Assembly: GCF_017643475.1 (NCBI RefSeq)
Contig: NZ_JAEPNI010000001.1
Coordinates: 992,001-1,056,000 of the forward strand
DNA: 64,000 bases
Direction: 5' to 3'
From: Maricaulis sp.
GTDB lineage: Bacteria; Pseudomonadota; Alphaproteobacteria; Caulobacterales; Maricaulaceae
The notes below the pieces were generated by a model that saw nothing but the letters and a program-made list of their open reading frames with translations, had not been told where the DNA came from and made no database searches. Below, one piece after another: positions 43,304 to 52,009 of the stretch. Position 1 is the first letter of the stretch. The number at the start of each line of letters is the position of its first letter. The translations under genes were made by a program, and so were the position numbers.

Positions 43304-44596
43304 ATGGTTCAGCTGATGAAAGATCCGACGGTCCGCTTTTCCGCAATCGCCTGTGCTGTGGGGCTTGGCGGGTTTCTCGTCTGGGCGGGTTTCGTGCCGC
43401 TTTCCGAGGGGGTCCCAGCCAATGGTATGGTCGTGGTGGAGAACAGCCGCCAGGTCGTCCAGCACCTGGAAGGCGGGATTATCGAGGAATTGCTCGTCCG
43501 TGATGGCGACCAGGTCGAAGCGGGTCAGCCGCTGCTGAGCTTGCAGGCGACCGCCTCACAAGCCGTTCGCGACGAGATACTCCAGGAAATCGCCAGCTCG
43601 CTTGCCTCGCTGGCGCGCCTCGAGGCGCTGCGCGAGGAAGAGGCTTCTCCGGACTTCTCCGCCATAGATATGCTTGAGCTTGGCAGTGCAGAGCGCGCCG
43701 CTGTTATCGAGCGCCAGCAGGACCTGTTCGACCAGCAGCGCCAGTCCTTTGAGGCCGATCTTGGGGTGTTGCAGGCCCGCCGTGATGGCGCCAGTGACTC
43801 GATCCGCCTCTATCGCCAGCAAATCACGACAACGGAACGCGCGCTCGCCGCTGCCGAGGACCAGGCTGATTTGCTGCAGCAGCGCGTGGATCGGCAGATG
43901 GCGCGGGTCGACGAGCTGCGGGCGATGGAGCGTGATGTCGCCAACCTGGAGACCCAGATTGGCGGCCTGCGCCGCGACGCCCAGCAAGCGGAAACCACTG
44001 TTGAGGACCTGGAAAGCCAGATCGCCCAGACCGAAGCGAATTTCCTGCGCATTATTTCAACGGAACAGCTGGAGGCACGCACCACGCTGGAAGCGGCCGA
44101 GGAGCGCCTGTCTGCAGCCCAGGATGTTCTGAACCGTATCGTGATCTCCGCCCCGCAGGCCGGTGAGGTTCTCAACCTCGCCTTCTCCACCCGCGGCGGT
44201 GTGGTGCGTCCCGGCGAGGCGATTTTGGAGATTGTTCCGGAAGTCGAGGAAGTCACCGTTTCTGCCCGCATCGGCCCGGGGGACCGGGCGGCCGTGTTCC
44301 AGGGGCAGGCTGTGCGCACGCATTTCACGGCCTACAAGAGCTGGATGACGCCGCGTCTGGATGGTGAGGTCACGAGTGTCAGCGCTGACCTGAAAACCGA
44401 CCAGGTGACCGGCGATCCCTATTACGAGGTGCGTATTGTCGTGCCGTCCGATCAGATCGATCGGCTTGATGGACTCTCCCTGACGCCGGGGATGCCGGCC
44501 CAGGTCTTTATCTTCTCGGGAACTCGCCGTACCACCTTGGACTATCTGTTGGAGCCGATCAGCGAGTCGCTCTTCCGGGGTGCGCGCAGGGGATGA
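43304..44596 (+). CDS. HlyD-family membrane fusion protein
   Basis: 430 residues. One N-terminal TM (about 14-34), the lipoyl-like half-domain ENSRQVVQHLEGGIIEELLVRDGDQV, a long coiled coil (about 90-265 with heptads such as RARRDGASDSIRLYRQQI), the second lipoyl half (VISAPQAGEVLNLAF) and the beta-barrel domain ending in GMPAQVFIFSGTRRTTLDYLLEPI, the classic C-terminal tag. It bridges the ABC ATPase and the outer-membrane channel. Start overlaps nothing; the stop overlaps the TolC-like gene by 4 bp. Confidence 0.93.
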   Translation: MVQLMKDPTVRFSAIACAVGLGGFLVWAGFVPLSEGVPANGMVVVENSRQVVQHLEGGIIEELLVRDGDQVEAGQPLLSLQATASQAVRDEILQEIASSLASLARLEALREEEASPDFSAIDMLELGSAERAAVIERQQDLFDQQRQSFEADLGVLQARRDGASDSIRLYRQQITTTERALAAAEDQADLLQQRVDRQMARVDELRAMERDVANLETQIGGLRRDAQQAETTVEDLESQIAQTEANFLRIISTEQLEARTTLEAAEERLSAAQDVLNRIVISAPQAGEVLNLAFSTRGGVVRPGEAILEIVPEVEEVTVSARIGPGDRAAVFQGQAVRTHFTAYKSWMTPRLDGEVTSVSADLKTDQVTGDPYYEVRIVVPSDQIDRLDGLSLTPGMPAQVFIFSGTRRTTLDYLLEPISESLFRGARRG

Positions 44597-45876
44597 GGAT
44601 GCCGTTCAAGCGTTGGGGTGTAGTCCTGCCGGCCATGGTTCTCGCGACGCTGGGACCTGTTTCGGCAGAGGCACAGCAGTGTACGCTGCTGCGCGACCTG
44701 ATGCAGATCGGTATCGGCCAGTCGCCCGAGGTCGCGGTCGCCCAGAGCAGACTCGACCAGGCGGAAGCCGACGTGGATGAAGCGCGTTCCTTGCGTCTGC
44801 CCCAGGTGACATCATTCGGGCGCACCGGTGTCGGCGATACTGGCCTTACATCTTCACAGATCGAGAACCAGGTCGGCCTTCGCGTATCGCAACGTGTCTG
44901 GGACTTTGGTGATTCCCGCCTGGCCATCGACGCAGCGGAATTCAATAGTGAGAGCCTGGCGTATTCCCTGGCGTCGCAGGAAGCCCAGACGGCCTTCACC
45001 ATTGCCCACGCCTATCTGATCGGGCTGGAAGCAGGCGAGATGATCGACGTCATCGCCGAGCGACGTGACTATTTTGCGCGCCAGGAAACTGCGGTCATCG
45101 AATTGCTTGAAAATGGTGGCGCGACTCGCGCCGAGCGCGCCCAGGTTTCGGCCCAGCGCGCGGAGGCGGAGGCTGATGTGCTGGAGCTGCAATCCCAGCA
45201 GCAACAGGCAGAATCCCGACTTCGCGCCTGGACAGGATTGCTGGTTGCGACCTGTCCGGTTGGCCAGGTGGTCGGCGAGCTGGAAGGTGGCCTTTCAGGG
45301 CTTGAAACCGTCGATCAGCTCTGGGAAGCGGTGTTCTCGCGCAATCCGGAGATTGCTTCAGCCCAGCGTGCCCTGCGCAGCCTGGATGCCCAGCGCGAGC
45401 GTGAGAGGCGTGAGCGATTGCCGGTGGTCGATGTCGTTGGGATCTCGTCCTACACATATGACGATCAACGCGAAGACTGGGAAGCGCGTGATCGTGTCGG
45501 AATCGATGTGTCTGTCCCGCTATATACCGGTAATGCCATCGGTGCCCGGCGTGAACGGGCGCAGGCGCGGCTGCGGCAAAGCGAAAATGAGTTGCGACAG
45601 CTGCAGCGTGATCTGGGCGAGCGGGCGGAAGTCTCCTATCGCCGTGTCCTGTCCCTGGAGGCCCAGCTTGCTCGGCGTATGGACGTGGCGCGCAGTCAGC
45701 GCGAATACTTCGACGCCATCGAGGGGGAGTTCGAATTCGGCCTTGGCACGCTGCCGGACCTGGTCGAGGCCCGCCTTGCTTATGAGACGGCAGCGCTGGA
45801 TGTTGTGCGCCTGCAGTTCGAGCTGGCCCGCGAGCGGCTGGAACTCCTGCTGCTGGCAGATCGTCTTCCGCTCTGA
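44593..45876 (+). CDS. TolC-like outer-membrane channel
   Basis: 427 residues with a signal peptide (about 1-28, SAEAQ). It shows two internal OEP repeats: LMQIGIGQSPEVAVAQSRLDQAEADV and LWEAVFSRNPEIASAQRALRSLD, each followed by a beta-hairpin (VGLRVSQRVWDFGDS; VGIDVSVPLYTGNAIGARR) and long helices of the periplasmic tunnel. This is the outer-membrane efflux protein of the type I cassette. It overlaps the adaptor gene by 4 bp and is followed by the presumed substrate after 321 bp. Confidence 0.92.
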   Translation: MRMPFKRWGVVLPAMVLATLGPVSAEAQQCTLLRDLMQIGIGQSPEVAVAQSRLDQAEADVDEARSLRLPQVTSFGRTGVGDTGLTSSQIENQVGLRVSQRVWDFGDSRLAIDAAEFNSESLAYSLASQEAQTAFTIAHAYLIGLEAGEMIDVIAERRDYFARQETAVIELLENGGATRAERAQVSAQRAEAEADVLELQSQQQQAESRLRAWTGLLVATCPVGQVVGELEGGLSGLETVDQLWEAVFSRNPEIASAQRALRSLDAQRERERRERLPVVDVVGISSYTYDDQREDWEARDRVGIDVSVPLYTGNAIGARRERAQARLRQSENELRQLQRDLGERAEVSYRRVLSLEAQLARRMDVARSQREYFDAIEGEFEFGLGTLPDLVEARLAYETAALDVVRLQFELARERLELLLLADRLPL

Positions 45877-46197
45877 GCCGCGCTCATCATTCCCTGTCGC
45901 ACCCTGTTTTCTATCCGATGAAACGCAGTTCCCGAATAGCGCGAGCGAGCGTTTCGGAATTCCCTTTCAGGGCGAGAGAAGTGTAGCATTTCAGTCGCAT
46001 GTAGTGGATTTATCCCAGGTTGTACGCGGCCTGTCGTATGAAAATATTCACAAAATGGTTGGCTCGTTTAGATCACGGTAGTGAAAAGCAATTTTCTTCT
46101 GGACGCTGGTCAGCGACGAGGGGTAGCGTCTTGGGTTAAGTGCGTGTGCTTTTATGAGCGGGCAAACACGCGTTCAGAGTGCTCAAAGGGGTAAGAG
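45877..46197. other. 321-bp leader region of the giant surface protein
   Basis: No gene seen. An imperfect stem near 45931-45957 (CCGAA...TTCGG) could end the secretion transcript. An AT-rich stretch (about 46035-46060) is the likely promoter, and the last bases carry the extended ribosome site AAGGGGTAAGAG before the ATG. A GGTTAA half-site occurs near 46134. The substrate thus probably has its own promoter, allowing much higher expression than the exporter. Confidence 0.45.
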
Positions 46198-49100
46198 ATG
46201 TCCAACGTAGATCCGGCAAAGCGAAACGGCCGCCGGTCGGCCATGGCTGCAACAATTCTGGCGACAGGAGGTGTCGCCATGTTGGGTGGGCAGGCGGCTG
46301 CCCAAGCCAGTGCGCCGGACGGTTACCGCGCCATAGGCGACTATGCAAACGTCAACAGCTACACCATCAATGATGATGGGAGTATCCGCCTGGTCATGAA
46401 TGATGGTCAGGTCGTGACGGTTGCTGCGACGGACGCGCAGGTTATTGAAGGCGTGCTCTATCTCAACGCCGAAGCCGTAACGAGCGCTGCTCCGGCAGCG
46501 GCAGGTGCTGCCGCGGCAGGCGGGGGCGGTGGCGGTGCCATCCTTGGCGTCCTTGGTGGCCTCGGTCTCGCAGGCGCTGCTGCCGGTGGCGGTGGCGGTG
46601 GCGGCGGCGGTGGTGGTGGAGGGACGACTCCGCCGGCCCCGAACAATGCACCGAGCTTTACCAGTGGCACCACGGCCAGCCAGGATGAGAACACGACGGC
46701 GACGGGATACACCGCCGCGGCGACCGATGCGGACGGCGACACGCTTTCCTATTCCATCAGCGGTGGCGCAGACGGTGCACTCTTCTCGATCAATAGCTCC
46801 ACAGGCGCTCTGACATTCAACGGTGCTCCGGATTTCGAAAACCCGACAGACGGCAACTCGGACAACGTCTATGAAGTCACCATTCGTGTGACCGATGGAC
46901 GCGGCGGCTCCGACACCCAGACCGTCCAGGTAACTGTGAATGATGTTGACGAAGCGCCGGAATTCTCTTCCTCTGCCACAGCCAGCGTAGCGGAGAACCA
47001 GACTGCGGCGATTGACGTTGATGCGACCGATCCGGAAGGTACGGGAACGATCACTTATACGATCAGCGGTGCAGATGCGGCCTTGTTCAGCATTGATGCG
47101 AACACGGGTGAGGTGACTTTCATCTCGGCGCCGGACTTCGAGGCGCCTGCGGACGCCAATGGGGATAATGATTACGAAATCACCGTCACGGCCAGCGATG
47201 GCTCTGTGCAGTCGAGCCAGAACATCACCATCACGGTGACCAACCAGAACGACAATAGTCCGAACATCACCTCGGCCGCGGCCTTCAATGTGAATGAGAA
47301 CCAGACTGTCGCCTTTACCGGCATTGCGACGGATGGCGATGGTGACACGATCAGCTATTCGCTGACGGGCGCGGATGCGGCGCTGTTCAATATTGATAGC
47401 GTGACCGGTGAAGTTACCTTCATCAATGCCCCGGACCGCGAGGCACCTGCCGATGCCAATGGCGACAATGTCTATGAAGTGAACCTTGTTGCCAGCGACG
47501 GGGTGAATTCCGACGTCCAGGCGGTCACCATCACCGTGGACAACGTCAATGAGGCGCCGACGATCACCAGCTCTGCCACGGCAAGCGTCGCGGAGAACCA
47601 GACCACGGCGATCGACGTGGACGCAACTGACCCTGACGGCCAGGCGCTGACCTATACGCTCAGTGGTGCCGATGCCGCGCTGTTCAGCATTGACGCGAAT
47701 ACCGGCGTCGTGACCTTCATCGCGGCACCCGATTTTGAGGCGCCGGCCGATGCCAACGGCGATAATGACTACGAGATCACGGTCACGGCCAGCGATGGCG
47801 GGCAGCAGGCGGTTCAGAACATCACCATCACGGTGACCAACCAGAACGATAACAATCCGAACATCACCTCAGCCGCAGCGTTCAATGTGGACGAGAACCA
47901 GACCGCTGCCTTTACCGGCACGGCCACGGACGCGGACGGAGACACCATCAGCTATTCGCTGACGGGTGCCGATGCGGCGCTGTTCAACATCGACAGTGCG
48001 ACCGGTGTTGTCACCTTCATCGCCGCACCCGATTTCGAGGCGCCCGCGGATGCGAATGGCGACAATGATTACGAGATCAACCTCGTCGCCAGCGACGGAG
48101 TGAATTCCGATGTTCAGGCCGTGACGATTACGGTCGACGATGTCTCTGACGTTCCGCCGGTGATCACGTCTGCGACTTCGGCCAATGCAGCAGAGAACCA
48201 GACGTCGGCCTATACAATCACGGCGACAGACGCGGACAATTCGGGACCGCTCGTCTATTCGATTTCCGGCGCTGATGCTGCATTGTTCAGTGTCGATCCG
48301 AACACCGGTGTTGTTACCTTCGTCAATGCTCCGAATTTCGAAGCGCCGACAGACGCGAACGGCGATGGTGTCTATCAGCTCACGGTCTCTGTCACGGACG
48401 GGGATCTGAGTGACAGCGAAAATGTCTCGATCACTGTTACCAATGTGAACGAGGCGCCGACGATCACGTCCTCGAGCTCATTCAACGCGCCGCAGAACCA
48501 GACGAGCGCATTCACGGCTGCCGCGACAGATCCGGAAAGTGACACCATCACGTACTCCCTGTCGGGAACCGATGCCGCCCTCTTCAACATCAATGCGAAT
48601 ACGGGCGAGGTGACCTTCATCAACGCGCCGTCAGTCGCGGCGCCTGCGGATGCCAATGGTGATAATGTCTACGAGGTCGTGCTTACCGCGAGCGATGGAT
48701 CGCTTACGACTGATCAAAACGTCAGTGTAACGGTCACCGGGTCGAGCAATTCTGCCCCGGTGTTCGTCTCAGGAACCACATCCTCTGTGTCGGAAAACCA
48801 GACGTCAGCCTATGCGACGCGCTGGACCAATGCCGAAGAGGGAGACACAATCACATTCAGCCTTTCTGGCACGGACGCTGCGCTTTTCCAGGTCGACAGC
48901 GAGACCGGTGAGGTCAGCTTCAGGAACACACCGGACTTTGAAGCCCCGGGCGATGGCAATACTGACAACGTCTACGAGTTCACACTGACCATTAATGACG
49001 GCGTTCAGAGTGTGGACCAGAACATATCGGTCACAGTTGGAGATGCTGCCGACAGTGGCGACATTCCGGACAATGACACCACCACGATCTCCATGGTTTC

Positions 49101-51114
49101 CGGCGGAAGCTTTGTCGGCAATTTGGACGTCCAGGGTGAGCAGGACTGGATCCGTGTCGAACTGGTCGCTGGCCAGCGCTACGAGTTCAACCTGACTGGT
49201 ACTGGCGCGGATGAGCTGGACGATCCCTATCTTCGCCTCTTCGATCAGTCCGGAACACTGATCGCTGAAAACGACGATATCTCACTTGGCGTGGTCGTGG
49301 ATTCCCGACTTGGTTTCACGGCACAGACCAGCGGCGTCTACTACGTCTCCGTGGGCGCTTACACGAGTGACACCCAGCCTGGCACGACAGGTGAGTATAC
49401 CCTGACGATCGAGCACACGGATCCACTTCGTGAGTGGAGCAATGACGAGATTGCTTCGTATCTCGACCAGAATGGTTGGGATGGCGCGCAGTGGAATGTG
49501 ACCTCTGGCGACACGTTGACGGTCGACATAACCGGACTGACGGCCGCCGGCCAGACACTGGCCCGCGCTGCGCTGAACGCCTGGACGGAAGTGACCGGCA
49601 TCATCTTCAGCGAGGTCAGCAGCGGTGGCCAGATCGTCTTTGACGATGAAGAGGACGGCGCCTTTGCCGGACCGAGTGGCATTTCCGGAGGTTTCTTCAC
49701 CGGAGCGACGGTCAATGTCGGCACTGACTGGCTCGACACGTATGGCACCAATCTGGATGGCTATTCCTTCCAGACCTATATCCATGAGGTCGGGCACGCG
49801 CTGGGCCTGGGCCATGCCGGCCCTTATGACGGTTCGGCCGATTATGCCGTTGACGCGATCTACCTCAACGACTCCTGGTCCCACACGATCATGTCGTATT
49901 TCTCGCAGAACGAGAACACCTACCTGGATGCGACCTTCGCCTTCCTGATGACCCCGATGGTGGCGGATGTGCTTGCCGCGCAGGCCATGTACGGCACGCC
50001 AACCACGGTTCGCGATGGCAATACGACCTATGGCTACAACACCAATGCCGGCTCCATCTATGATGCGACGGCCTGGGGCAGTGCCGTTGCCTACAACATC
50101 TTCGACACGGGCGGCACGGACACGCTGGACTTCTCCGGTTTCAATGGCGCCCAGGAGCTGGATCTGCGTGACGAGGAATTCTCTGACGTGCTCGGCGGTC
50201 GCATGAACCTGTCGATCTCCCGTGGCACTGTGATCGAGAACGCGATCGGTGGTGGCGGCAATGATGTCTTCATCGGCAATGCCGCGAACAATTCCATCAC
50301 CGGTAACGGCGGAACGGATTCCTACTACGCGTCAGGCGGTACGGATGTGTTCAACGGCGGTGCCGGTACGGACACCATCTATCTGTCGGGCAGCGCGGGT
50401 GACTATTCCATCAGCACCAACGGATCCGGCAATACGGTCATCACTGATCTGCGTGCCGGCACTCCGAACGGTGTGGTCGAGCTGATCGATGTCGAGAACA
50501 TCGTCTATGACACCGAGATTCCGGATAACGTGACCTACCCGCAGGGCCAGCGCCCGCTTGATGACGGCGAACTGAGCATTTCGGTTCAGGATCCCGGTTG
50601 TATCTGCTGCGCGGCGGGGGCGTGCGATACGCACGACCATCACGGCCACAGCCACGGCACGAAAGAGCCGGTCGCCGAGGTCGTCGACCTGCAGGCAAAT
50701 CCCCCTGCCCAGACCATCGACCCGGTTGAGCTCTACGACATGCTCGATGGCCAGGCTAGCGGTCCGGTGATCCATCTGCACGATTTCGGCTGGAGTGCTG
50801 GCGACAGTCCGGCAGATTTCGGTACGGGCGCGGATATCGCGGCACAGTTGGGCGAGCACAATAATCTGGGCGTTGTCGACATGGGACAGCTTCTGAACAA
50901 TCAGCCCGTGGCAGATACGCTCGACAAGTCGGCACAGGTGCAGGAAACCCTCACCATTGGTGTGGCTGACAAGGGCGTTCAGGTCCAGGACACGCTCGCC
51001 AAACAGTCTGCGCCGACCAGCGAGGATGACGAGTGGAGCGATCTTTCCAATGCGGTTCCGGCCGCACCGGGCGGGACAATCGATGTGTTTTCCAGCTTGG
51101 ACGAGTGGGCTTGA
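46198..51114 (+). CDS. Giant type I-secreted cadherin-repeat/serralysin-type metalloprotease
   Basis: 1638 residues. Order: a basic-hydrophobic N-segment (NGRRSAMAATIL, ending GGQAAAQA) and a short domain like the prefix of Bap/LapF adhesins (to about 95); an Ala/Gly linker (95-145); eight cadherin-like repeats of about 100 residues (149-953; ENQT, DAD, ALF.ID..TG.VTF, DNDYE); a PPC-like domain (954-1075); a serralysin-type M10 protease with HEVGHALGLGH at 1196-1206 and Met-turn IMSY at 1231-1234; RTX-like repeats (near 1352-1400, GGGGNDVFIGN); then a Cys/His-rich segment (CICCAAGAC, THDHHGHSHG) and a low-complexity tail ending IDVFSSLDEWA, possibly the secretion signal. The secretion genes just upstream suggest export by them. 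Serralysins are normally about 50 kDa with no such repeats, so the architecture is unusual. Role inferred: surface adhesin with protease. Confidence 0.88.
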   Translation: MSNVDPAKRNGRRSAMAATILATGGVAMLGGQAAAQASAPDGYRAIGDYANVNSYTINDDGSIRLVMNDGQVVTVAATDAQVIEGVLYLNAEAVTSAAPAAAGAAAAGGGGGGAILGVLGGLGLAGAAAGGGGGGGGGGGGGTTPPAPNNAPSFTSGTTASQDENTTATGYTAAATDADGDTLSYSISGGADGALFSINSSTGALTFNGAPDFENPTDGNSDNVYEVTIRVTDGRGGSDTQTVQVTVNDVDEAPEFSSSATASVAENQTAAIDVDATDPEGTGTITYTISGADAALFSIDANTGEVTFISAPDFEAPADANGDNDYEITVTASDGSVQSSQNITITVTNQNDNSPNITSAAAFNVNENQTVAFTGIATDGDGDTISYSLTGADAALFNIDSVTGEVTFINAPDREAPADANGDNVYEVNLVASDGVNSDVQAVTITVDNVNEAPTITSSATASVAENQTTAIDVDATDPDGQALTYTLSGADAALFSIDANTGVVTFIAAPDFEAPADANGDNDYEITVTASDGGQQAVQNITITVTNQNDNNPNITSAAAFNVDENQTAAFTGTATDADGDTISYSLTGADAALFNIDSATGVVTFIAAPDFEAPADANGDNDYEINLVASDGVNSDVQAVTITVDDVSDVPPVITSATSANAAENQTSAYTITATDADNSGPLVYSISGADAALFSVDPNTGVVTFVNAPNFEAPTDANGDGVYQLTVSVTDGDLSDSENVSITVTNVNEAPTITSSSSFNAPQNQTSAFTAAATDPESDTITYSLSGTDAALFNINANTGEVTFINAPSVAAPADANGDNVYEVVLTASDGSLTTDQNVSVTVTGSSNSAPVFVSGTTSSVSENQTSAYATRWTNAEEGDTITFSLSGTDAALFQVDSETGEVSFRNTPDFEAPGDGNTDNVYEFTLTINDGVQSVDQNISVTVGDAADSGDIPDNDTTTISMVSGGSFVGNLDVQGEQDWIRVELVAGQRYEFNLTGTGADELDDPYLRLFDQSGTLIAENDDISLGVVVDSRLGFTAQTSGVYYVSVGAYTSDTQPGTTGEYTLTIEHTDPLREWSNDEIASYLDQNGWDGAQWNVTSGDTLTVDITGLTAAGQTLARAALNAWTEVTGIIFSEVSSGGQIVFDDEEDGAFAGPSGISGGFFTGATVNVGTDWLDTYGTNLDGYSFQTYIHEVGHALGLGHAGPYDGSADYAVDAIYLNDSWSHTIMSYFSQNENTYLDATFAFLMTPMVADVLAAQAMYGTPTTVRDGNTTYGYNTNAGSIYDATAWGSAVAYNIFDTGGTDTLDFSGFNGAQELDLRDEEFSDVLGGRMNLSISRGTVIENAIGGGGNDVFIGNAANNSITGNGGTDSYYASGGTDVFNGGAGTDTIYLSGSAGDYSISTNGSGNTVITDLRAGTPNGVVELIDVENIVYDTEIPDNVTYPQGQRPLDDGELSISVQDPGCICCAAGACDTHDHHGHSHGTKEPVAEVVDLQANPPAQTIDPVELYDMLDGQASGPVIHLHDFGWSAGDSPADFGTGADIAAQLGEHNNLGVVDMGQLLNNQPVADTLDKSAQVQETLTIGVADKGVQVQDTLAKQSAPTSEDDEWSDLSNAVPAAPGGTIDVFSSLDEWA
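46954..48153 (+). repeat. Two-repeat unit of 600 bp, tandemly duplicated
   Basis: Cadherin repeats 2 and 4 begin at 46954 and 47554, and repeats 3 and 5 follow in the same relation, exactly 600 bp (200 codons) apart, with near-identical protein (for example SIDANTG and DFEAPADANGDNDYEITVTASDG). The other repeats are much more diverged, so this block looks like a recent tandem duplication within the gene. Confidence 0.8.
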
Positions 51115-51125
51115 TGCCCGGGCTG

Positions 51126-51146
51126 GCGGCGGGCTAGTCCCGCCGC
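51126..51146. terminator. GC stem-loop between the giant gene and rfbD
   Basis: GCGGCGGG and CCCGCCGC are perfect complements around CTAGT, which contains the stop codon of rfbD on the minus strand. There is no T-run, so it may only slow transcripts meeting head-on from the two sides. Confidence 0.4.
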
Positions 51147-52009
51147 TGCAGGATCTCATCCAGAACGACATCCACAGGGCGATGGGACAATCCCGTCGCC
51201 CTTTGTAGTTTCCCGCTGTCGAGCGCGGAAAAGGCCGGTCGCGGTGCCGGTGCGCCATAATCCGCTGCGACGATATCCTGGACAGGTGTATCCAGGCCGG
51301 CGCGTTGGAAAATGCGTCGTGCGAGTTCCGCCCAACTCATCGTGTCCGGGCCAGCAAAATGATAGACCCCCCAGGGCGGACAGTCGTCTTCGCTCATCTG
51401 GGCGAGCGAGACGAGCGTGCGCGCCAGCTCGTGTGTGCTGGTTGGGCTGCCCACCTGGTCATTGACCACTGATAGCGATGTACGCTGTGTGCCAAGACGC
51501 AGCATGGTGGTGAGAAAATTCCCCGGAAACTCCGAGAGGAGCCAGGCCGTGCGAATGATCAGATGACGTGGATTGGCGCGGGCCACGGCCGTCTCGCCGG
51601 CCAGTTTTGTTGTGCCATAAACGCCCAGAGGAGCCGTGGTGTCTGTCTCTGACCAGGGCGTGTTCCGAGGGCCGGAAAACACAAAATCGGTCGAGATATG
51701 CACAATGGGAAGTCCGGCTCGTTCGCAGGCGGAACTGATAGCACCGGCCGCGGTCGTATTCAGCTGATAGGCCTGTGCCTGCTCGCTCTCGGCTCGATCG
51801 ACCTGGGTATAGGCCGCCGCATTAATGACCATTCTACATGATGATTTTCCGGCCAGCACGGCATCGAGGCGTTCGTCCAGAGTTGTCTCTGCAAGCAGGT
51901 CCAGCCGGTCCCGTCCCACACGCTCGCATTCAATGGATACCTCTTCGGCGGCCTGGGCTATGGATCTGGCAAGCTGGCCGTTGGCGCCGAAGACGAGCAG
52001 TGAGGTCAA
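51134..52009 (-). CDS. rfbD: dTDP-4-dehydrorhamnose reductase
   Basis: 291 residues from a TTG that overlaps the rfbB stop by 4 bp (TTGA), the simplest coupled start; the frame extends further upstream. FGANGQLARSIAQ is the NADPH-binding loop, then AAYTQVDRAESEQ, STDFVFSG, YGTTKLAGE (Tyr/Lys active site), RTAWLLSEFPGNF and YHFAGPDTMSWAELAR. It makes dTDP-L-rhamnose, the last step of the pathway. Third in the rfbC-rfbB-rfbD order on the minus strand. Confidence 0.92.
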   Translation of the reverse strand: MTSLLVFGANGQLARSIAQAAEEVSIECERVGRDRLDLLAETTLDERLDAVLAGKSSCRMVINAAAYTQVDRAESEQAQAYQLNTTAAGAISSACERAGLPIVHISTDFVFSGPRNTPWSETDTTAPLGVYGTTKLAGETAVARANPRHLIIRTAWLLSEFPGNFLTTMLRLGTQRTSLSVVNDQVGSPTSTHELARTLVSLAQMSEDDCPPWGVYHFAGPDTMSWAELARRIFQRAGLDTPVQDIVAADYGAPAPRPAFSALDSGKLQRATGLSHRPVDVVLDEILQRRD

